Part shown: piece by piece, positions 19,816-28,985 of the stretch | How positions within the stretch are numbered: position 1 is the first letter of the stretch | How the letters are laid out: every line of letters begins with the position of its first letter | DNA from: Paenibacillus sp. E222 | GTDB taxonomy: Bacteria > Bacillota > Bacilli > Paenibacillales > Paenibacillaceae | NCBI RefSeq assembly: GCF_013401555.1 | Contig: NZ_CP058552.1 | Coordinates: forward strand, 1,054,001 to 1,118,000 | DNA: 64,000 nt | Reading direction: 5' to 3' | Notes under the pieces: generated by a model | What the model was told of the DNA's origin: nothing | Database searches by the model: none | Seen by the model: only the letters and a program-made list of their open reading frames with translations | Made by a program: the position numbers and the translations under genes

Positions 19816-19956
19816 GAATCGCAATATTTAATTCATGCACGCCGTGGCAGTTCACAGCCTTTCGGGGTCCTAAGAGTCTTTACCGTTGGTAGCGGTGAAG
19901 ACTCTTTTTAGTATATGGTCGAACCCGATCACCATATACTTCACGAATGTAATATA
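19770..19956 (-). ncRNA. Putative antisense RNA (antitoxin) overlapping the toxin-like mRNA
   Basis: Predicted from the strong minus-strand promoter at 19963-19991 (start near 19956) and the hairpin at 19766-19815 as a possible end. It would pair with about 140 nt of the toxin-like mRNA including the stop-codon hairpin and terminator. A 13-nt direct repeat CTTTACCGTTGGT (19733-19745 and 19878-19890) gives a second pairing site. Existence of the RNA is inference. Confidence 0.5.
19872..19909 (+). terminator. Terminator of the toxin-like mRNA
   Basis: AAGAGTCTT (19872-19880) pairs with AAGACTCTT (19898-19906), with inner ACCG/CGGT, followed by a T run. Confidence 0.85.
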
Positions 19957-19962
19957 TCAATT

Positions 19963-19991
19963 AATATACTACTGATTACTGTTGTTGTCAG
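19963..19991 (-). promoter_or_regulatory. Convergent promoter of the antisense RNA
   Basis: Minus-strand CTGACA (19986-19991), 17-nt spacer, TATATT (19963-19968): one mismatch in each hexamer. It points into the 3' end of the toxin-like gene and no coding gene lies between. Confidence 0.7.
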
Positions 19992-20044
19992 TATAACACA
20001 GTCCAGAAATGAGGTTCAACAAGTTAAGATCAGGAGACGATCAT

Positions 20045-20104
20045 AAAAAAAGCCCTCTCCTACGCAGACTTCAACCTGACGCAGACAGAGGACGCTGTTT
20101 TTTT
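20045..20104. terminator. Terminator of speB
   Basis: AGCCCTCT...and AGAGGaCGCT with inner CGCAG/CTGCG pairing; A7 on the left and T7 on the right give T tails in both directions. Confidence 0.75.
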
Positions 20105-20108
20105 GCGA

Positions 20109-20978
20109 TTACTTCACGAATCCAAGCAGCATTTCACGGATCATCTTCGCAGCCACAATTTGTGTCTGTTCTGTAGGATCGTAAATCGGCGCCACTTCCA
20201 CCAGGTCACAACCGACCACATTTACATCTGATCCTGCGATCATGTGGATGGCTTCAAGCAGTTCCTTGGATGTAATGCCGCCCGCTTCTGCTGTTCCTGT
20301 ACCCGGAGCTGCAGACGGATCAAGCACATCGATATCGATTGTAACATACACAGGACGGTTACCCATTTTCGGAAGAGCTTCCTTCATCGGAGCTGCCACT
20401 TCAAACGGATAGAAGTTTATGTTCTCCCGTCCGAATTGGAACTCTTCACGGGAGCCGGAACGAATTCCGAACTGATAAATATTTTTGCCGCCCATCAGTT
20501 CAGCTGCTTTACGCACTGGTGTGGAGTGAGACAATGGCTCGCCCTCATAGTTTTCACGAAGGTCGGCATGTGCATCAATATGAATCAGGATAAGGTCCGG
20601 ATATTTTTTGTACATTTGCTGAATAACAGGCCAAGTGACGAGGTGTTCCCCGCCGAGACCAATCGGGAATTTGCCGTCAGCCAGCAGGCCACCGATATAT
20701 TCTCCGATGACTTCGAGACTGCGTCCTGCGTTACCGAAAGGCAAAAGCAGATCCCCAGCGTCAAAGTAAGTCATGTCCACAATGCTTTTATCCAGGTAAG
20801 GGCTGTACTCTTCAAGTCCAACCGAAGCCTGACGGATATGGGAAGGACCGAAACGGGACCCTGGACGGAAGCTGACGGTGTAATCCATCGGCATACCATA
20901 AATGACCGCTTTGGAGTTCTCATAATCCTCTGAACTACAAATAAACACGTTACCTGAATAAGCTTGATCCAATTTCAT
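20109..20978 (-). CDS. speB: Agmatinase
   Basis: Hydrolyses agmatine to putrescine and urea; ureohydrolase family, binuclear manganese. 289 residues. Metal ligands are visible in GLGGEHLVTWP, HIDAHADLR and TIDIDVLDPSAAPGTGT. Start MKLDQAYSGN after AAGGAGG, 14 bases after the speE stop, so the pair is an operon that feeds putrescine straight to spermidine synthase. Same order as B. subtilis. Confidence 0.97.
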   Translation of the reverse strand: MKLDQAYSGNVFICSSEDYENSKAVIYGMPMDYTVSFRPGSRFGPSHIRQASVGLEEYSPYLDKSIVDMTYFDAGDLLLPFGNAGRSLEVIGEYIGGLLADGKFPIGLGGEHLVTWPVIQQMYKKYPDLILIHIDAHADLRENYEGEPLSHSTPVRKAAELMGGKNIYQFGIRSGSREEFQFGRENINFYPFEVAAPMKEALPKMGNRPVYVTIDIDVLDPSAAPGTGTAEAGGITSKELLEAIHMIAGSDVNVVGCDLVEVAPIYDPTEQTQIVAAKMIREMLLGFVK

Positions 20979-20992
20979 CTCATTATTCCTCC

Positions 20993-21820
20993 TTATTTCG
21001 TAAGGTCTTCCACGAATTTAGGAAGAACGAACGCCGCTTTGTGCAGACGTGGAGAGTAGTATTTCGTATCCATCTCTGGAATCTGCGTCTCGTCCACCTC
21101 AAGCGGATTATGTTTTTTGCTACCCATTGTAAAAGTCCACAGACCACTTGGGTACGTGGGAATATTACAGCCGTACACATGTACGATCGGGAAGATTTCT
21201 TTAACGTCTTTGTTTACCTTTTGGATCAGATCCGCTTTGAACCACGGGTTGTCCGTTTGAGCAACGAAGATCCCGTCCTCTTTCAGCGCTTCATAGATGC
21301 CTTGATAGAAACCGCGCTCAAACAGCGGAGCAGCCGGACCTACAGGCTCTGTAGAGTCAACGATGATTACATCGTATTCATTTTTATGCTCTATAATATG
21401 CATGTAGCCATCGTTCACCAGCACTTCGACGTTAGGCTCGTCCAACTTACCGGCGATTTCGGGCAGATACTTTTTGGAATATTCAATCACTTTTCCGTCG
21501 ATTTCGACGAGAACTGCTTTTTCTACAGCAGCATGCTTAATGACTTCACGGATAACTCCGCCGTCACCGCCACCAACAACCAGCACCTTTTTCGGATTCG
21601 GGTGTGTGTTCAGCGCAGGGTGAGCCGCCATTTCGTGATAAACGAACTCGTCTTTTACCGTCGTCATGACCATGCCGTCAAGCAGCAACATATTGCCGAA
21701 TTCTTCGGTCTCTACCATAGCCAGATCTTGAAAATCCGTCTTTTCGCTTACATAGGTCTGCTTAATCTTCGCGGTGATTCCGAATTCGGGGGTCTGTTTC
21801 TCCGTAAACCACAATTCCAT
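20993..21820 (-). CDS. speE: Spermidine synthase
   Basis: Transfers aminopropyl from decarboxylated SAM to putrescine. 275 residues starting [14 protein letters not shown]. Seen: [20 protein letters not shown], the nucleotide-binding loop [15 protein letters not shown], the acidic VEIDGKV and the catalytic DSTEPVGPA region. First gene of the speE-speB operon, expressed from a promoter about 155 nt upstream; divergent from pbpG. Confidence 0.97.
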   Translation of the reverse strand: MELWFTEKQTPEFGITAKIKQTYVSEKTDFQDLAMVETEEFGNMLLLDGMVMTTVKDEFVYHEMAAHPALNTHPNPKKVLVVGGGDGGVIREVIKHAAVEKAVLVEIDGKVIEYSKKYLPEIAGKLDEPNVEVLVNDGYMHIIEHKNEYDVIIVDSTEPVGPAAPLFERGFYQGIYEALKEDGIFVAQTDNPWFKADLIQKVNKDVKEIFPIVHVYGCNIPTYPSGLWTFTMGSKKHNPLEVDETQIPEMDTKYYSPRLHKAAFVLPKFVEDLTK

Positions 21821-21981
21821 AATCTCTACCTTCTTTCCGTAAAGTTTATATAGATTAAATTGACCAGAGCGTACATAGCGTCTGACTAATCAAAGAATCC
21901 AAGCACTGACAATGGGAACTGTTCGACCTTCCTTGCTTATGGTATGTTGTGCCGAACTGTACCTTTTCATTACCCTTTTGC

Positions 21982-22010
21982 ATTATACGCGATTGACGTT
22001 TATACTGCAA
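21982..22010 (-). promoter_or_regulatory. Sigma-A promoter of speE-speB
   Basis: Minus-strand TTGCAG (22005-22010), 17-nt spacer, perfect TATAAT (21982-21987). Start near 21975, leader about 155 nt. Confidence 0.75.
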
Positions 22011-22118
22011 AACGGTTTTTTTCTGCAAAAAAGCTATATTTTAAACGGTTAAACAGGCGGATTGAATATCCGTGTCACTGAATTCCCATACTGGAAAGAA
22101 AAGAAAGGAGCCCGTCCC

Positions 22119-24197
22119 ATGACCCAATCAAGCCAAAAGACCCGCAAACGCGGGTTCCGTATATGGAAAGTCATCAAAAGCCTGACTCTGCTCGTTATTC
22201 TCGGCCTAATCGCCATGGCAGCAGCATTGGTCTATCTATACGCCACCAGCCTGCCACTGGCCGACTCCGATCGCAATTCCAGGCTGTTAGACAGCCAGGG
22301 CGAAGTCATTGCCACTTTCTCGGCAGGCGGCAAAGACTCGGTACCCGTGCAGTTGGGAGATATCTCACCTGATTTGGTCAACGCTACACTTGCTGTAGAG
22401 GACCGCAAGTTCTATGATCATGTCGGCTTCGACATCCGAGGAATGGGACGGGCTGTACTCGTCAACCTGGAACATATGCAGATGTCCCAGGGCGCAAGTA
22501 CACTGACGCAACAGCTCGCGCGCAACTTGTATTTGTCCCATGAAAAGACATGGACCCGCAAAGCCAAGGAAGCGATGTACACAGCACAATTGGAGATGAA
22601 ATACAGCAAGGATGAAATTCTGCAGATGTACCTCAATGAAATCTATTATGGTCATGGCGCCTACGGGATCGAAGCAGCCTCACGGATGTATTTTGGCAAA
22701 TCCGCCAAACAGTTGACGCTTGCCGAAAGTGCCATGCTTGCAGGAATCCCAAAGGGGCCGACCTACTATTCTCCATATAATCATATGAAGAACGCGAAGG
22801 ATCGTCAGAAGGTTGTATTGAATGCCATGGCTGACATCGGCAAAATTACGCAAGCGGAAGCAGATAAAGCCTATGAGGAAATGCTATCGTTCAAGCCGGA
22901 AAGTGAACGCAAAACCGTAGAAAGTGCACCCTATTTCCGCGATTATATCCGGAATCTGGCTATCAAGGAGCTGGGGATCAGCGAAGCGATGCTGGATCAT
23001 GGAGGATTGAATATATACACCACGCTGGATCTGCGTGTACAAAAAGCGGCGGAAGACGCCGTAGCCAAAGGCATGGACGCCAAAAGCGAGCTCGAAACCG
23101 CTCTGGTATCGATCGATCCGCGTACCGGATATATCAAAGCGATGGTGGGAGGCAAAAATTACCGCACCAATCAGATTAACCATGTACTGGCGACTACACG
23201 TCAGCCGGGATCTGCTTTTAAACCCATTATGTATCTCGCTGCCCTGGAATCGAAACAGCTCACCAGTGCGTCCATGTTTAAAAGCGAGCCGACCCTGTTT
23301 CATTATGACAATGATCGCAAGACCTATAAGCCCGGTAACTTCGGTGATAAGTATTTAGGTGAGATTGATCTGAGACAGGCGATCGCCGCTTCGGACAATA
23401 TCTACGCGGTAAATACGATTATGCAGATCGGACCTGAACAAGTGGTGAAAATGGCCAAAAATTTAGGGATTACGAGCAACATGAGCCCGGTACCTTCCCT
23501 TGCACTCGGCACCTCGCCTGTTAGTCCATTGGAGATGGCTTCAGCATTTTCCGCTATCGCAGCAGGTGGGCAAAGAACACCTCCTGTAGCCATTCTGCAA
23601 GTGACGGATGCCGCAGGGCGAGTCATCTATGAAGCACCTCAGACCAAGGCCGAGAGGGTCGTTGAACCCGCTGCTGCTTATGTATTAACACGGTTGATGG
23701 AAAGTGTGTTCGAAAATGGAGGTACGGGTAATCGGGTATCTGCAACGATTAAACGGCCTGTCGCCGGCAAAACAGGGACGACCAATACGGATGCTTGGCT
23801 AGTCGGCTTCACCCCAGAGCTCTCAACGGCTGTCTGGGTCGGTTATGATCAAGGCAAAGCCATTTCCACATCCGACGGGCGTCGTGCGGCACCTATGTTT
23901 GCCCAATTCACGGAACAGGCCCTCGCCAGTGTTCCACCGAAGATTTTTACCGTACCGGATAATGTCGTCAGTGTATATATCGATCCCGAATCCGGTAAAC
24001 TCGCTGGCAATGGCTGCGCCGAGAAACGGCTGGAAGTTTTTATTGATGGCACGGAACCGACCGAGGTCTGTCGCAGCGCTTCGGACGATTCGGGTTCAGA
24101 GAAGGATAAAGACATTCGCGAGGTGCAAAACCAGCAGGGAATACAGGAAGAGAAGCATTCATGGTGGAAGGATTTCAAACGCTGGTGGGTGGAATGA
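22119..24197 (+). CDS. pbpG: Class A penicillin-binding protein, PBP2d-like
   Basis: Bifunctional peptidoglycan glycosyltransferase/transpeptidase anchored in the membrane. 692 residues from ATG 22119 (MTQSSQKTRKRGF), eight bases after AAGGAG. Membrane anchor at residues 19-42 (IKSLTLLVILGLIAMAAALVY). GT51 motif with catalytic Glu EDRKFYDHVGFD near residue 94, GASTLTQQLARN and the later KDEILQMYLNEIYYG. Transpeptidase SxxK in PGSAFKPIMY near residue 365, SDN in ASDNIYA and KTG in AGKTGTTNTDAW near 550. Adjacency to speE and ywhD matches B. subtilis pbpG, a forespore (sigma-F) gene; I did not find a convincing sigma-F promoter. Confidence 0.93.
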   Translation: MTQSSQKTRKRGFRIWKVIKSLTLLVILGLIAMAAALVYLYATSLPLADSDRNSRLLDSQGEVIATFSAGGKDSVPVQLGDISPDLVNATLAVEDRKFYDHVGFDIRGMGRAVLVNLEHMQMSQGASTLTQQLARNLYLSHEKTWTRKAKEAMYTAQLEMKYSKDEILQMYLNEIYYGHGAYGIEAASRMYFGKSAKQLTLAESAMLAGIPKGPTYYSPYNHMKNAKDRQKVVLNAMADIGKITQAEADKAYEEMLSFKPESERKTVESAPYFRDYIRNLAIKELGISEAMLDHGGLNIYTTLDLRVQKAAEDAVAKGMDAKSELETALVSIDPRTGYIKAMVGGKNYRTNQINHVLATTRQPGSAFKPIMYLAALESKQLTSASMFKSEPTLFHYDNDRKTYKPGNFGDKYLGEIDLRQAIAASDNIYAVNTIMQIGPEQVVKMAKNLGITSNMSPVPSLALGTSPVSPLEMASAFSAIAAGGQRTPPVAILQVTDAAGRVIYEAPQTKAERVVEPAAAYVLTRLMESVFENGGTGNRVSATIKRPVAGKTGTTNTDAWLVGFTPELSTAVWVGYDQGKAISTSDGRRAAPMFAQFTEQALASVPPKIFTVPDNVVSVYIDPESGKLAGNGCAEKRLEVFIDGTEPTEVCRSASDDSGSEKDKDIREVQNQQGIQEEKHSWWKDFKRWWVE

Positions 24198-24262
24198 CCG
24201 AAGTGACGTAAATACGTAATGACGTAATTGCGTCAGTGTCCGTAAAATTTAATTTTAGCATA

Positions 24263-24318
24263 GAAGCAAAAGCCCCGAACCGATCATCTCGGTCACGGGG
24301 CTTTTGCTTCTTCTTTTT
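24263..24318. terminator. Bidirectional terminator between pbpG and ywhD
   Basis: Perfect 15-bp arms GAAGCAAAAGCCCCG and CGGGGCTTTTGCTTC; plus-strand tail TTCTTTTTT. Confidence 0.9.
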
Positions 24319-24341
24319 TGAACAACTTGAACATTCATGAA

Positions 24342-24845
24342 TTAGGCGAGCGCTTCTTTCAATTCATCTGGAGAAGCGTTCCACCATTCTTCGTTATGCG
24401 TAGTCAGCAGCGTCTTGAGTGCCGCGCGATCCTCAGGTCCAAGATCATCGAGCATGAACCGGCGCTTCATGGCATAATCCATGCGATTCACATGATCGGC
24501 CAGCAGTTTCCATCCACGACGCGCTTCTGTATCAATCCACATCTCACACGCAGTTGCTCCGCCATAGAACTGTCCCTGTTCATTACGGTCCACAGCTACC
24601 CATACCAGCCATACCTGGCGCCCATTGGGTACGTCCTCACGGTTGGTCGAGAACTTGATGTTACGCTCTACCTTGCTCTTGGCATGCATCGCGCCAATAT
24701 CGATCTTGGCTTCTCCGTTATCAATAATAACTGGAGACAGGTTGTTCAGATCAATGGAACCTGCACCGAAGCCTTTGTGTTTGCTCTTTGCACTAACGAT
24801 ATTCAAGGCAATCTGTTTTTTGCCGCTTTGCTCGTTTTGGTCCAT
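24342..24845 (-). CDS. ywhD: YwhD family protein
   Basis: 167 residues from ATG 24845 (MDQNEQSGKKQIAL) preceded by GGAGG; the open frame to 24872 lacks a site. Conserved-looking stretches are GFGAGSIDLNNLSPVIID, ERNIKFSTNREDVPNG, QVWLVWVAVDR and MDYAMKRRFMLDDLG. No signal peptide or membrane segment. Function unknown. Recognised by sequence and by position beside pbpG, as in B. subtilis. Confidence 0.85.
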   Translation of the reverse strand: MDQNEQSGKKQIALNIVSAKSKHKGFGAGSIDLNNLSPVIIDNGEAKIDIGAMHAKSKVERNIKFSTNREDVPNGRQVWLVWVAVDRNEQGQFYGGATACEMWIDTEARRGWKLLADHVNRMDYAMKRRFMLDDLGPEDRAALKTLLTTHNEEWWNASPDELKEALA

Positions 24846-24946
24846 GTTTATAGCCTCCAAGGGTTGATACAAATATTTTAACTAATAATCGCCCCAATGC
24901 AAACATATACATGCTGTAGATGCTTGTCAACGGGAGGTATTTAACG

Positions 24947-26938
24947 ATGATTCCACGACGCGCCAAGAGCTGGCTCACCGCAATTATAGCCCTGTGTGTA
25001 GTTGCCGGGGGGATATGGCTTGGTCTGGGTTCCACACGCTCCATTCATTCTGACTTGCCTGCGCTCGCCCCGGAATCGGGCAAGCCTACGGCACCCGTCA
25101 AAACCCAAACATCTCCGGAAAGTATACAGACACCTACCGCTGAAGTGTTCAGCAACCGCGTAGTGGAATATCACATGGATGTGAAGCTGGTAGACGGGAA
25201 TGTACTGCGAGGAACTCAGACGATAACCTGGACACATCCAGGTAAGAAAACCGTCAGTGAGCTTTATTTTCACATGTATCCCAATGCCTTCTCTTCTGCT
25301 GACACCACTTTTATGCAAGAATCCGGGGGAAAGCTTCGCGGTGATGTCATGCCCACGAACGGTTATGGTTCCATGCAGATCAAAGAAATGAAAACAGAGG
25401 ACGGGCTTTCTCTCATGCATCGGATGCAGTATGTGCAACCGGATGATGGAAACATGAAAGATACTACTCTCATTAAGGTACGGCTGCCCAAACCCGTTAA
25501 AGGCGGTGAAAGCATCACGCTTCACACCCAATTTGAGGTCAAGCTACCGCAAATTTTTGCCCGCATGGGAACGGCAGATCATTTCGTTATGGCTGGTCAG
25601 TGGTTCCCTAAACTTAGCGTATATGAGCCAGTAGGCACACGAGGTCGAACGAACGAAGGCTGGAATCTGCATCAGTATCACGGTAATTCAGAGTTTTACG
25701 CCGATTTCGGTATCTATAGTGTGCGTATTCGGGTACCGGAAACATACAAAGTAGCTGCTACTGGATTCCCAACCCAGCAAGCGGTTGTGAAGAACGGCGA
25801 AAAAATATATCAGTTCTATGCCGATGATGTGCATGATTTTGCCTGGTCAGCCTCTCCTGATTTTGTTTATGCGGAAGAACCCTTCTCTGCTCCCAATGTG
25901 CCAGGTGTTCGAATCAAGCTGTATCTCGACCCTGCTCATGAGGATCTGAAGGAACGTTATTTCTACGCCGCCAAAGCGGCGCTATCCAACTATAGCAAGT
26001 GGTTTGGCCCTTATCCGTATTCCACATTGTCCATTGTTGTCCCGCCCAAATCGGGGAACGGCGCAGGAGGAATGGAATACCCTACCTTGGTCACCGCCTT
26101 CGGTGCGGACGATTCTACACCTGGTTACGATCTGGAACGCACGGTTGTGCATGAGATTGGGCATCAGTATTTTTACGGCATGGTTGCGAGTAATGAATTC
26201 GAAGAGGCTTGGCTGGACGAAGGATTCACCTCCTATGCAGAAGACAAAGTGATGGAACAGGAATACGGACTTATCCCGAATCTGCCTGTACAATCAGGTC
26301 TCATTACTTCTCCGGCTCCACTGACACAGAACTCCTGGAAGTTTGATTCCCAGAATCAATATGCAGCGAACGTATACACACGAGGCAAGCTTGTTTTACT
26401 CGGAATAGAACAACAGGTTGGTGCCAAAACGATGGAGCGTATTCTCTCGACCTATGTAAAGAAATACCGTTTCAAACACCCTACTTCGTCTGATTTTCAA
26501 AAGGTCGTGGAGCAAGTGACCCGTACATCCTGGACCGATTATTTTAATCAATATGTATATGGAGATGGCATGGCTGACTTTGCAGTGGAGAAGATCACCA
26601 TCAATCCTATCCTGAAAGACGGTCAAACGTTGTACGAGTCGTCTGTAACAGTCCAGAAAAAAGGCAGTGAATATAAGAAGGTGCCTGTTCGAATTATGTT
26701 CGAAGACGGGAAAACCATGACGAAAGAATGGGATGGCAGCGAGGAGCGCATTACCTACAAACTGACCTATACTTCCCCTGTTTCCTGGGCTATGACTGAT
26801 CCGCTGTACACCATTGTGCTGGAGAACCATCATATGAACAATTTTCTGAAAGCCGGACTGGATGAGCCAACCAAATCCCGCTGGAGCATGAGTGCAACCA
26901 AACTTATAGAAGCCATATTCGGAAGTCTGTCATGGTGA
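24947..26938 (+). CDS. M1 family metallopeptidase, membrane anchored
   Basis: Zinc aminopeptidase-like enzyme, 663 residues from ATG 24947 (MIPRRAKSWL) after GGGAGG. Residues 10-30 form a signal anchor (LTAIIALCVVAGGIWLGLG) followed by a Ser/Pro/Thr linker, so the catalytic part is outside the cell. Zinc site HEIGHQYFY near residue 401 with the downstream Glu in EEAWLDEGFTSYAED, and the substrate-binding GAGGMEYPTLV that corresponds to the GxMEN motif. The following membrane-protein gene starts 10 bases later, so they form an operon. Confidence 0.93.
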   Translation: MIPRRAKSWLTAIIALCVVAGGIWLGLGSTRSIHSDLPALAPESGKPTAPVKTQTSPESIQTPTAEVFSNRVVEYHMDVKLVDGNVLRGTQTITWTHPGKKTVSELYFHMYPNAFSSADTTFMQESGGKLRGDVMPTNGYGSMQIKEMKTEDGLSLMHRMQYVQPDDGNMKDTTLIKVRLPKPVKGGESITLHTQFEVKLPQIFARMGTADHFVMAGQWFPKLSVYEPVGTRGRTNEGWNLHQYHGNSEFYADFGIYSVRIRVPETYKVAATGFPTQQAVVKNGEKIYQFYADDVHDFAWSASPDFVYAEEPFSAPNVPGVRIKLYLDPAHEDLKERYFYAAKAALSNYSKWFGPYPYSTLSIVVPPKSGNGAGGMEYPTLVTAFGADDSTPGYDLERTVVHEIGHQYFYGMVASNEFEEAWLDEGFTSYAEDKVMEQEYGLIPNLPVQSGLITSPAPLTQNSWKFDSQNQYAANVYTRGKLVLLGIEQQVGAKTMERILSTYVKKYRFKHPTSSDFQKVVEQVTRTSWTDYFNQYVYGDGMADFAVEKITINPILKDGQTLYESSVTVQKKGSEYKKVPVRIMFEDGKTMTKEWDGSEERITYKLTYTSPVSWAMTDPLYTIVLENHHMNNFLKAGLDEPTKSRWSMSATKLIEAIFGSLSW

Positions 26939-26948
26939 GGTGGATACA

Positions 26949-27791
26949 GTGAAAGCGAAAATACGTGAAGGCTGGTTTCTCGTCCGTCAGCATATGTTCA
27001 TTGCAGCACTTTTATTTCTCTATCAATTAGTATGGGGATACTTTCTTTATCGAATGGTTCAGTCAGCTGTGGTCCCGCTGCTCCTGCGTTATCCTGACCC
27101 TGATGCAGGGGAACTCAGTACAATTTTATTCAAAATGGAGAGCCAACTCGGCCTGACAACGAATCCGGAGGTCCATCGCTATTTATGGATTTTAGGGGCT
27201 ATGCTGCTGCTACGGATGCTGATTAGCCCTCTCATTCAGGCAGGGCTGCTCTACTCGCTCCAGCATTATAATCATTCGGAAGAGCGCATTCCATTCATTC
27301 GTGGCATCAAAAATTTGTGGAAACCGATGCTGTTGCTTTACACCATTCGTACCCTTTTGCTGCTGCTGCCTGCTTATTGGCTCGCACCAAAGCTCTATTC
27401 TATCTTTATGGAAGGTTTTCATTCCCTCCATCTGCTCTTGCCTGGTATTCCCTATGTTGCTGGTTGGATTGTATACGGGTGGGTTATCCATCATATCCTG
27501 CTCTACATGCAGTTTGGTATCTCAGCTCCTGATGGGGAAGGCGGAGCGCGTGGTACGTTTCAAGCTCTATGGATTGCACTACGCCAGGTCATCACTCTGA
27601 TCGGCATCGCTGTCATGCTGGGCGGCCTTCATCTGCTGGTCTTTGGTGCCTTTACTTCAGCTTCATGGTTACTAACGGGTTTAACTGGTCTTATACTACA
27701 ACAGACGTATCCACTTGCCCGGTGCTTGCTAAGCCTATGGAAAATATGCGCCCATTTCCGGTTATGGCAGTACAATTCGATCAAGGATTAA
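26949..27791 (+). CDS. Multi-pass membrane protein, unknown
   Basis: 280 residues from GTG 26949 (MKAKIREGWFLVRQHMF), preferred because GTGAGGTG lies six bases upstream; another GTG at 26940 would overlap that site. About five to six membrane segments (FIAALLFLYQLVWGYFLY, LWILGAMLLLRMLISPL, LLLYTIRTLLLLLPAYWL, ITLIGIAVMLGGLHLLVFG, ASWLLTGLTGLIL). No domain recognised. It directly follows the M1 peptidase and ends in a terminator, so it may assist or anchor that enzyme; this is only contextual. Confidence 0.75.
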   Translation: MKAKIREGWFLVRQHMFIAALLFLYQLVWGYFLYRMVQSAVVPLLLRYPDPDAGELSTILFKMESQLGLTTNPEVHRYLWILGAMLLLRMLISPLIQAGLLYSLQHYNHSEERIPFIRGIKNLWKPMLLLYTIRTLLLLLPAYWLAPKLYSIFMEGFHSLHLLLPGIPYVAGWIVYGWVIHHILLYMQFGISAPDGEGGARGTFQALWIALRQVITLIGIAVMLGGLHLLVFGAFTSASWLLTGLTGLILQQTYPLARCLLSLWKICAHFRLWQYNSIKD

Positions 27792-27858
27792 CGTGCACGG
27801 TTAAAAATGGTTACCATCTCTATGTAAAGTTGTATTCATCAAAAGCCTTTAAACAAGC

Positions 27859-27897
27859 AACCTCGACCTTTCCCCGTCAAAGGTCGAGGTTTTTTTT
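27859..27897 (+). terminator. Terminator of the M1 peptidase operon
   Basis: Perfect 13-bp stem AACCTCGACCTTT/AAAGGTCGAGGTT followed by T8. Confidence 0.92.
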
Positions 27898-27917
27898 GCT
27901 AATTTTGTTGTTAAACG

Positions 27918-27946
27918 TTGCCAAAGTGATATACCTCTGTTACAAT
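27918..27946 (+). promoter_or_regulatory. Promoter of the riboswitch / NlpC-P60 transcript
   Basis: TTGCCA (27918-27923), 17-nt spacer, TACAAT (27941-27946). Start near 27953, about 230 nt before the coding start, which leaves room for the riboswitch. Confidence 0.75.
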
Positions 27947-28032
27947 AATCGCAGTGAGTTTTTAGTAACAACTTTGTAATCTTTACCTTCATATTTGTAA
28001 CTACTTAAAATTTAATCGTCATTTCTTGATTT

Positions 28033-28166
28033 CGCAGGTGCATAACTAGCATAGCCAAATTCCTAGCACCTGGGAAGCGGGGGAACCAGTTATGGGTGAA
28101 TTGATCTTGCAACAGAGGGATCATAGGGGACCTTCAACCGAATCCTTAAGCTAACCTCGCAGGCAT
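28033..28166 (+). promoter_or_regulatory. Cyclic di-AMP riboswitch (ydaO/yuaA class)
   Basis: Conserved blocks of the class are present in order: CGCAGGTGC..., GGGAAGCGGGGGAACC, GGGTGAATTG, AGGGGACCTTCAACCGAATCC and AAGCTAACCTCGCAGGC. Such riboswitches sense c-di-AMP and usually switch off cell-wall hydrolase and potassium genes when bound. Here it ends about 18 nt before the coding start and touches the GGAAGGGG ribosome binding site; there is no space for a separate terminator. Confidence 0.93.
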
Positions 28167-28183
28167 TGGAAGGGGTATATCTC

Positions 28184-28654
28184 TTGTTTAAAAAGAAATT
28201 AACCGCAGCTGTACTTAGCCTCACATTTGCATTATCGCTTGGAGCAGGCAGCGCATTCGCAGATTCAAAAATGGACCAAGTCATTGATTCAGCAATGGGA
28301 ACTACATACAAAAGCGGAGGAACAACGCTTAACGGCTTTGACTGCTCTGGGTTCACAAGTTATGTATTCGACAAGCTGGGTATTGATCTGGCTCGCCAAT
28401 CGAGTTCACAATTCGACATGGGTGATTCGGTATCCCGTATGGAAATGAGACCAGGTGATCTGGTATTCTTCAATACAACGGGTAAAGGGGTCTCGCACGT
28501 AGGGATCTTTGTAGGGGATGGAAAGTTTGCACACTCCTCTTCTTCCAAAGGAGTTACCATCAGCGAATTAAGTGAAAGCTACTGGGCTAACCGCTATGTT
28601 GGCGCTAAACGCATTATGAGCACGGACGCATATGAGACATTGGCCATCGACTAG
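28184..28654 (+). CDS. NlpC/P60 cell-wall endopeptidase, secreted
   Basis: Cleaves peptide cross-links of peptidoglycan. 156 residues from TTG 28184 (MFKKKLTAAVLSL), set by GGAAGGGG upstream and by the need for a signal peptide beginning FKKK; cleavage probably after SAFA-D. The NlpC/P60 domain is minimal and unaccompanied by LysM or SH3 domains: catalytic Cys in LNGFDCSGFTSYVF, His in GVSHVGIFVGDGKFAH and a polar third residue in the following HSSSSKG region. Control by a c-di-AMP riboswitch fits the known link between c-di-AMP, turgor and wall hydrolysis. Confidence 0.95.
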   Translation: MFKKKLTAAVLSLTFALSLGAGSAFADSKMDQVIDSAMGTTYKSGGTTLNGFDCSGFTSYVFDKLGIDLARQSSSQFDMGDSVSRMEMRPGDLVFFNTTGKGVSHVGIFVGDGKFAHSSSSKGVTISELSESYWANRYVGAKRIMSTDAYETLAID

Positions 28655-28710
28655 GGACAAGCTGAGCAACGTCATGCTGGAACAATAAAACTACTGTAAC
28701 GAAGCATAAT

Positions 28711-28758
28711 AGAACCGTCTGGTACATTCTCCGCAGGAATGGATCCGGCGGTTTTTTT
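28711..28758 (+). terminator. Terminator of the NlpC/P60 gene
   Basis: ACCGtCtGG..CATTC pairs with GAATG..CCgGcGGT, followed by T7. The remainder of the gap 28655-28985 shows nothing else I can support. Confidence 0.85.
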
Positions 28759-28985
28759 GTGCTTCGTTTCCTTTAAAGCATTCGGGATAGCGATCAAACC
28801 TAAGTTTAAGTTTTTTAGAGCTATTTTCATTGCTTCGTCCGTGCTCTTATCATGTTTTTACCCATCCTACTATAATATAAACGAAATTACCGGAACTTTT
28901 GTTTCACTTTTTTTTCTAAAACGAGGACTTGCCAAATGAACGCCTCTTTTGTAGAGTGAAAACAAGCTTAGATATGGAATGACAT

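Noticed and set aside
28739..28939. 66-codon frame after the NlpC/P60 terminator
   Set aside because: Begins inside the terminator and has no ribosome binding site.
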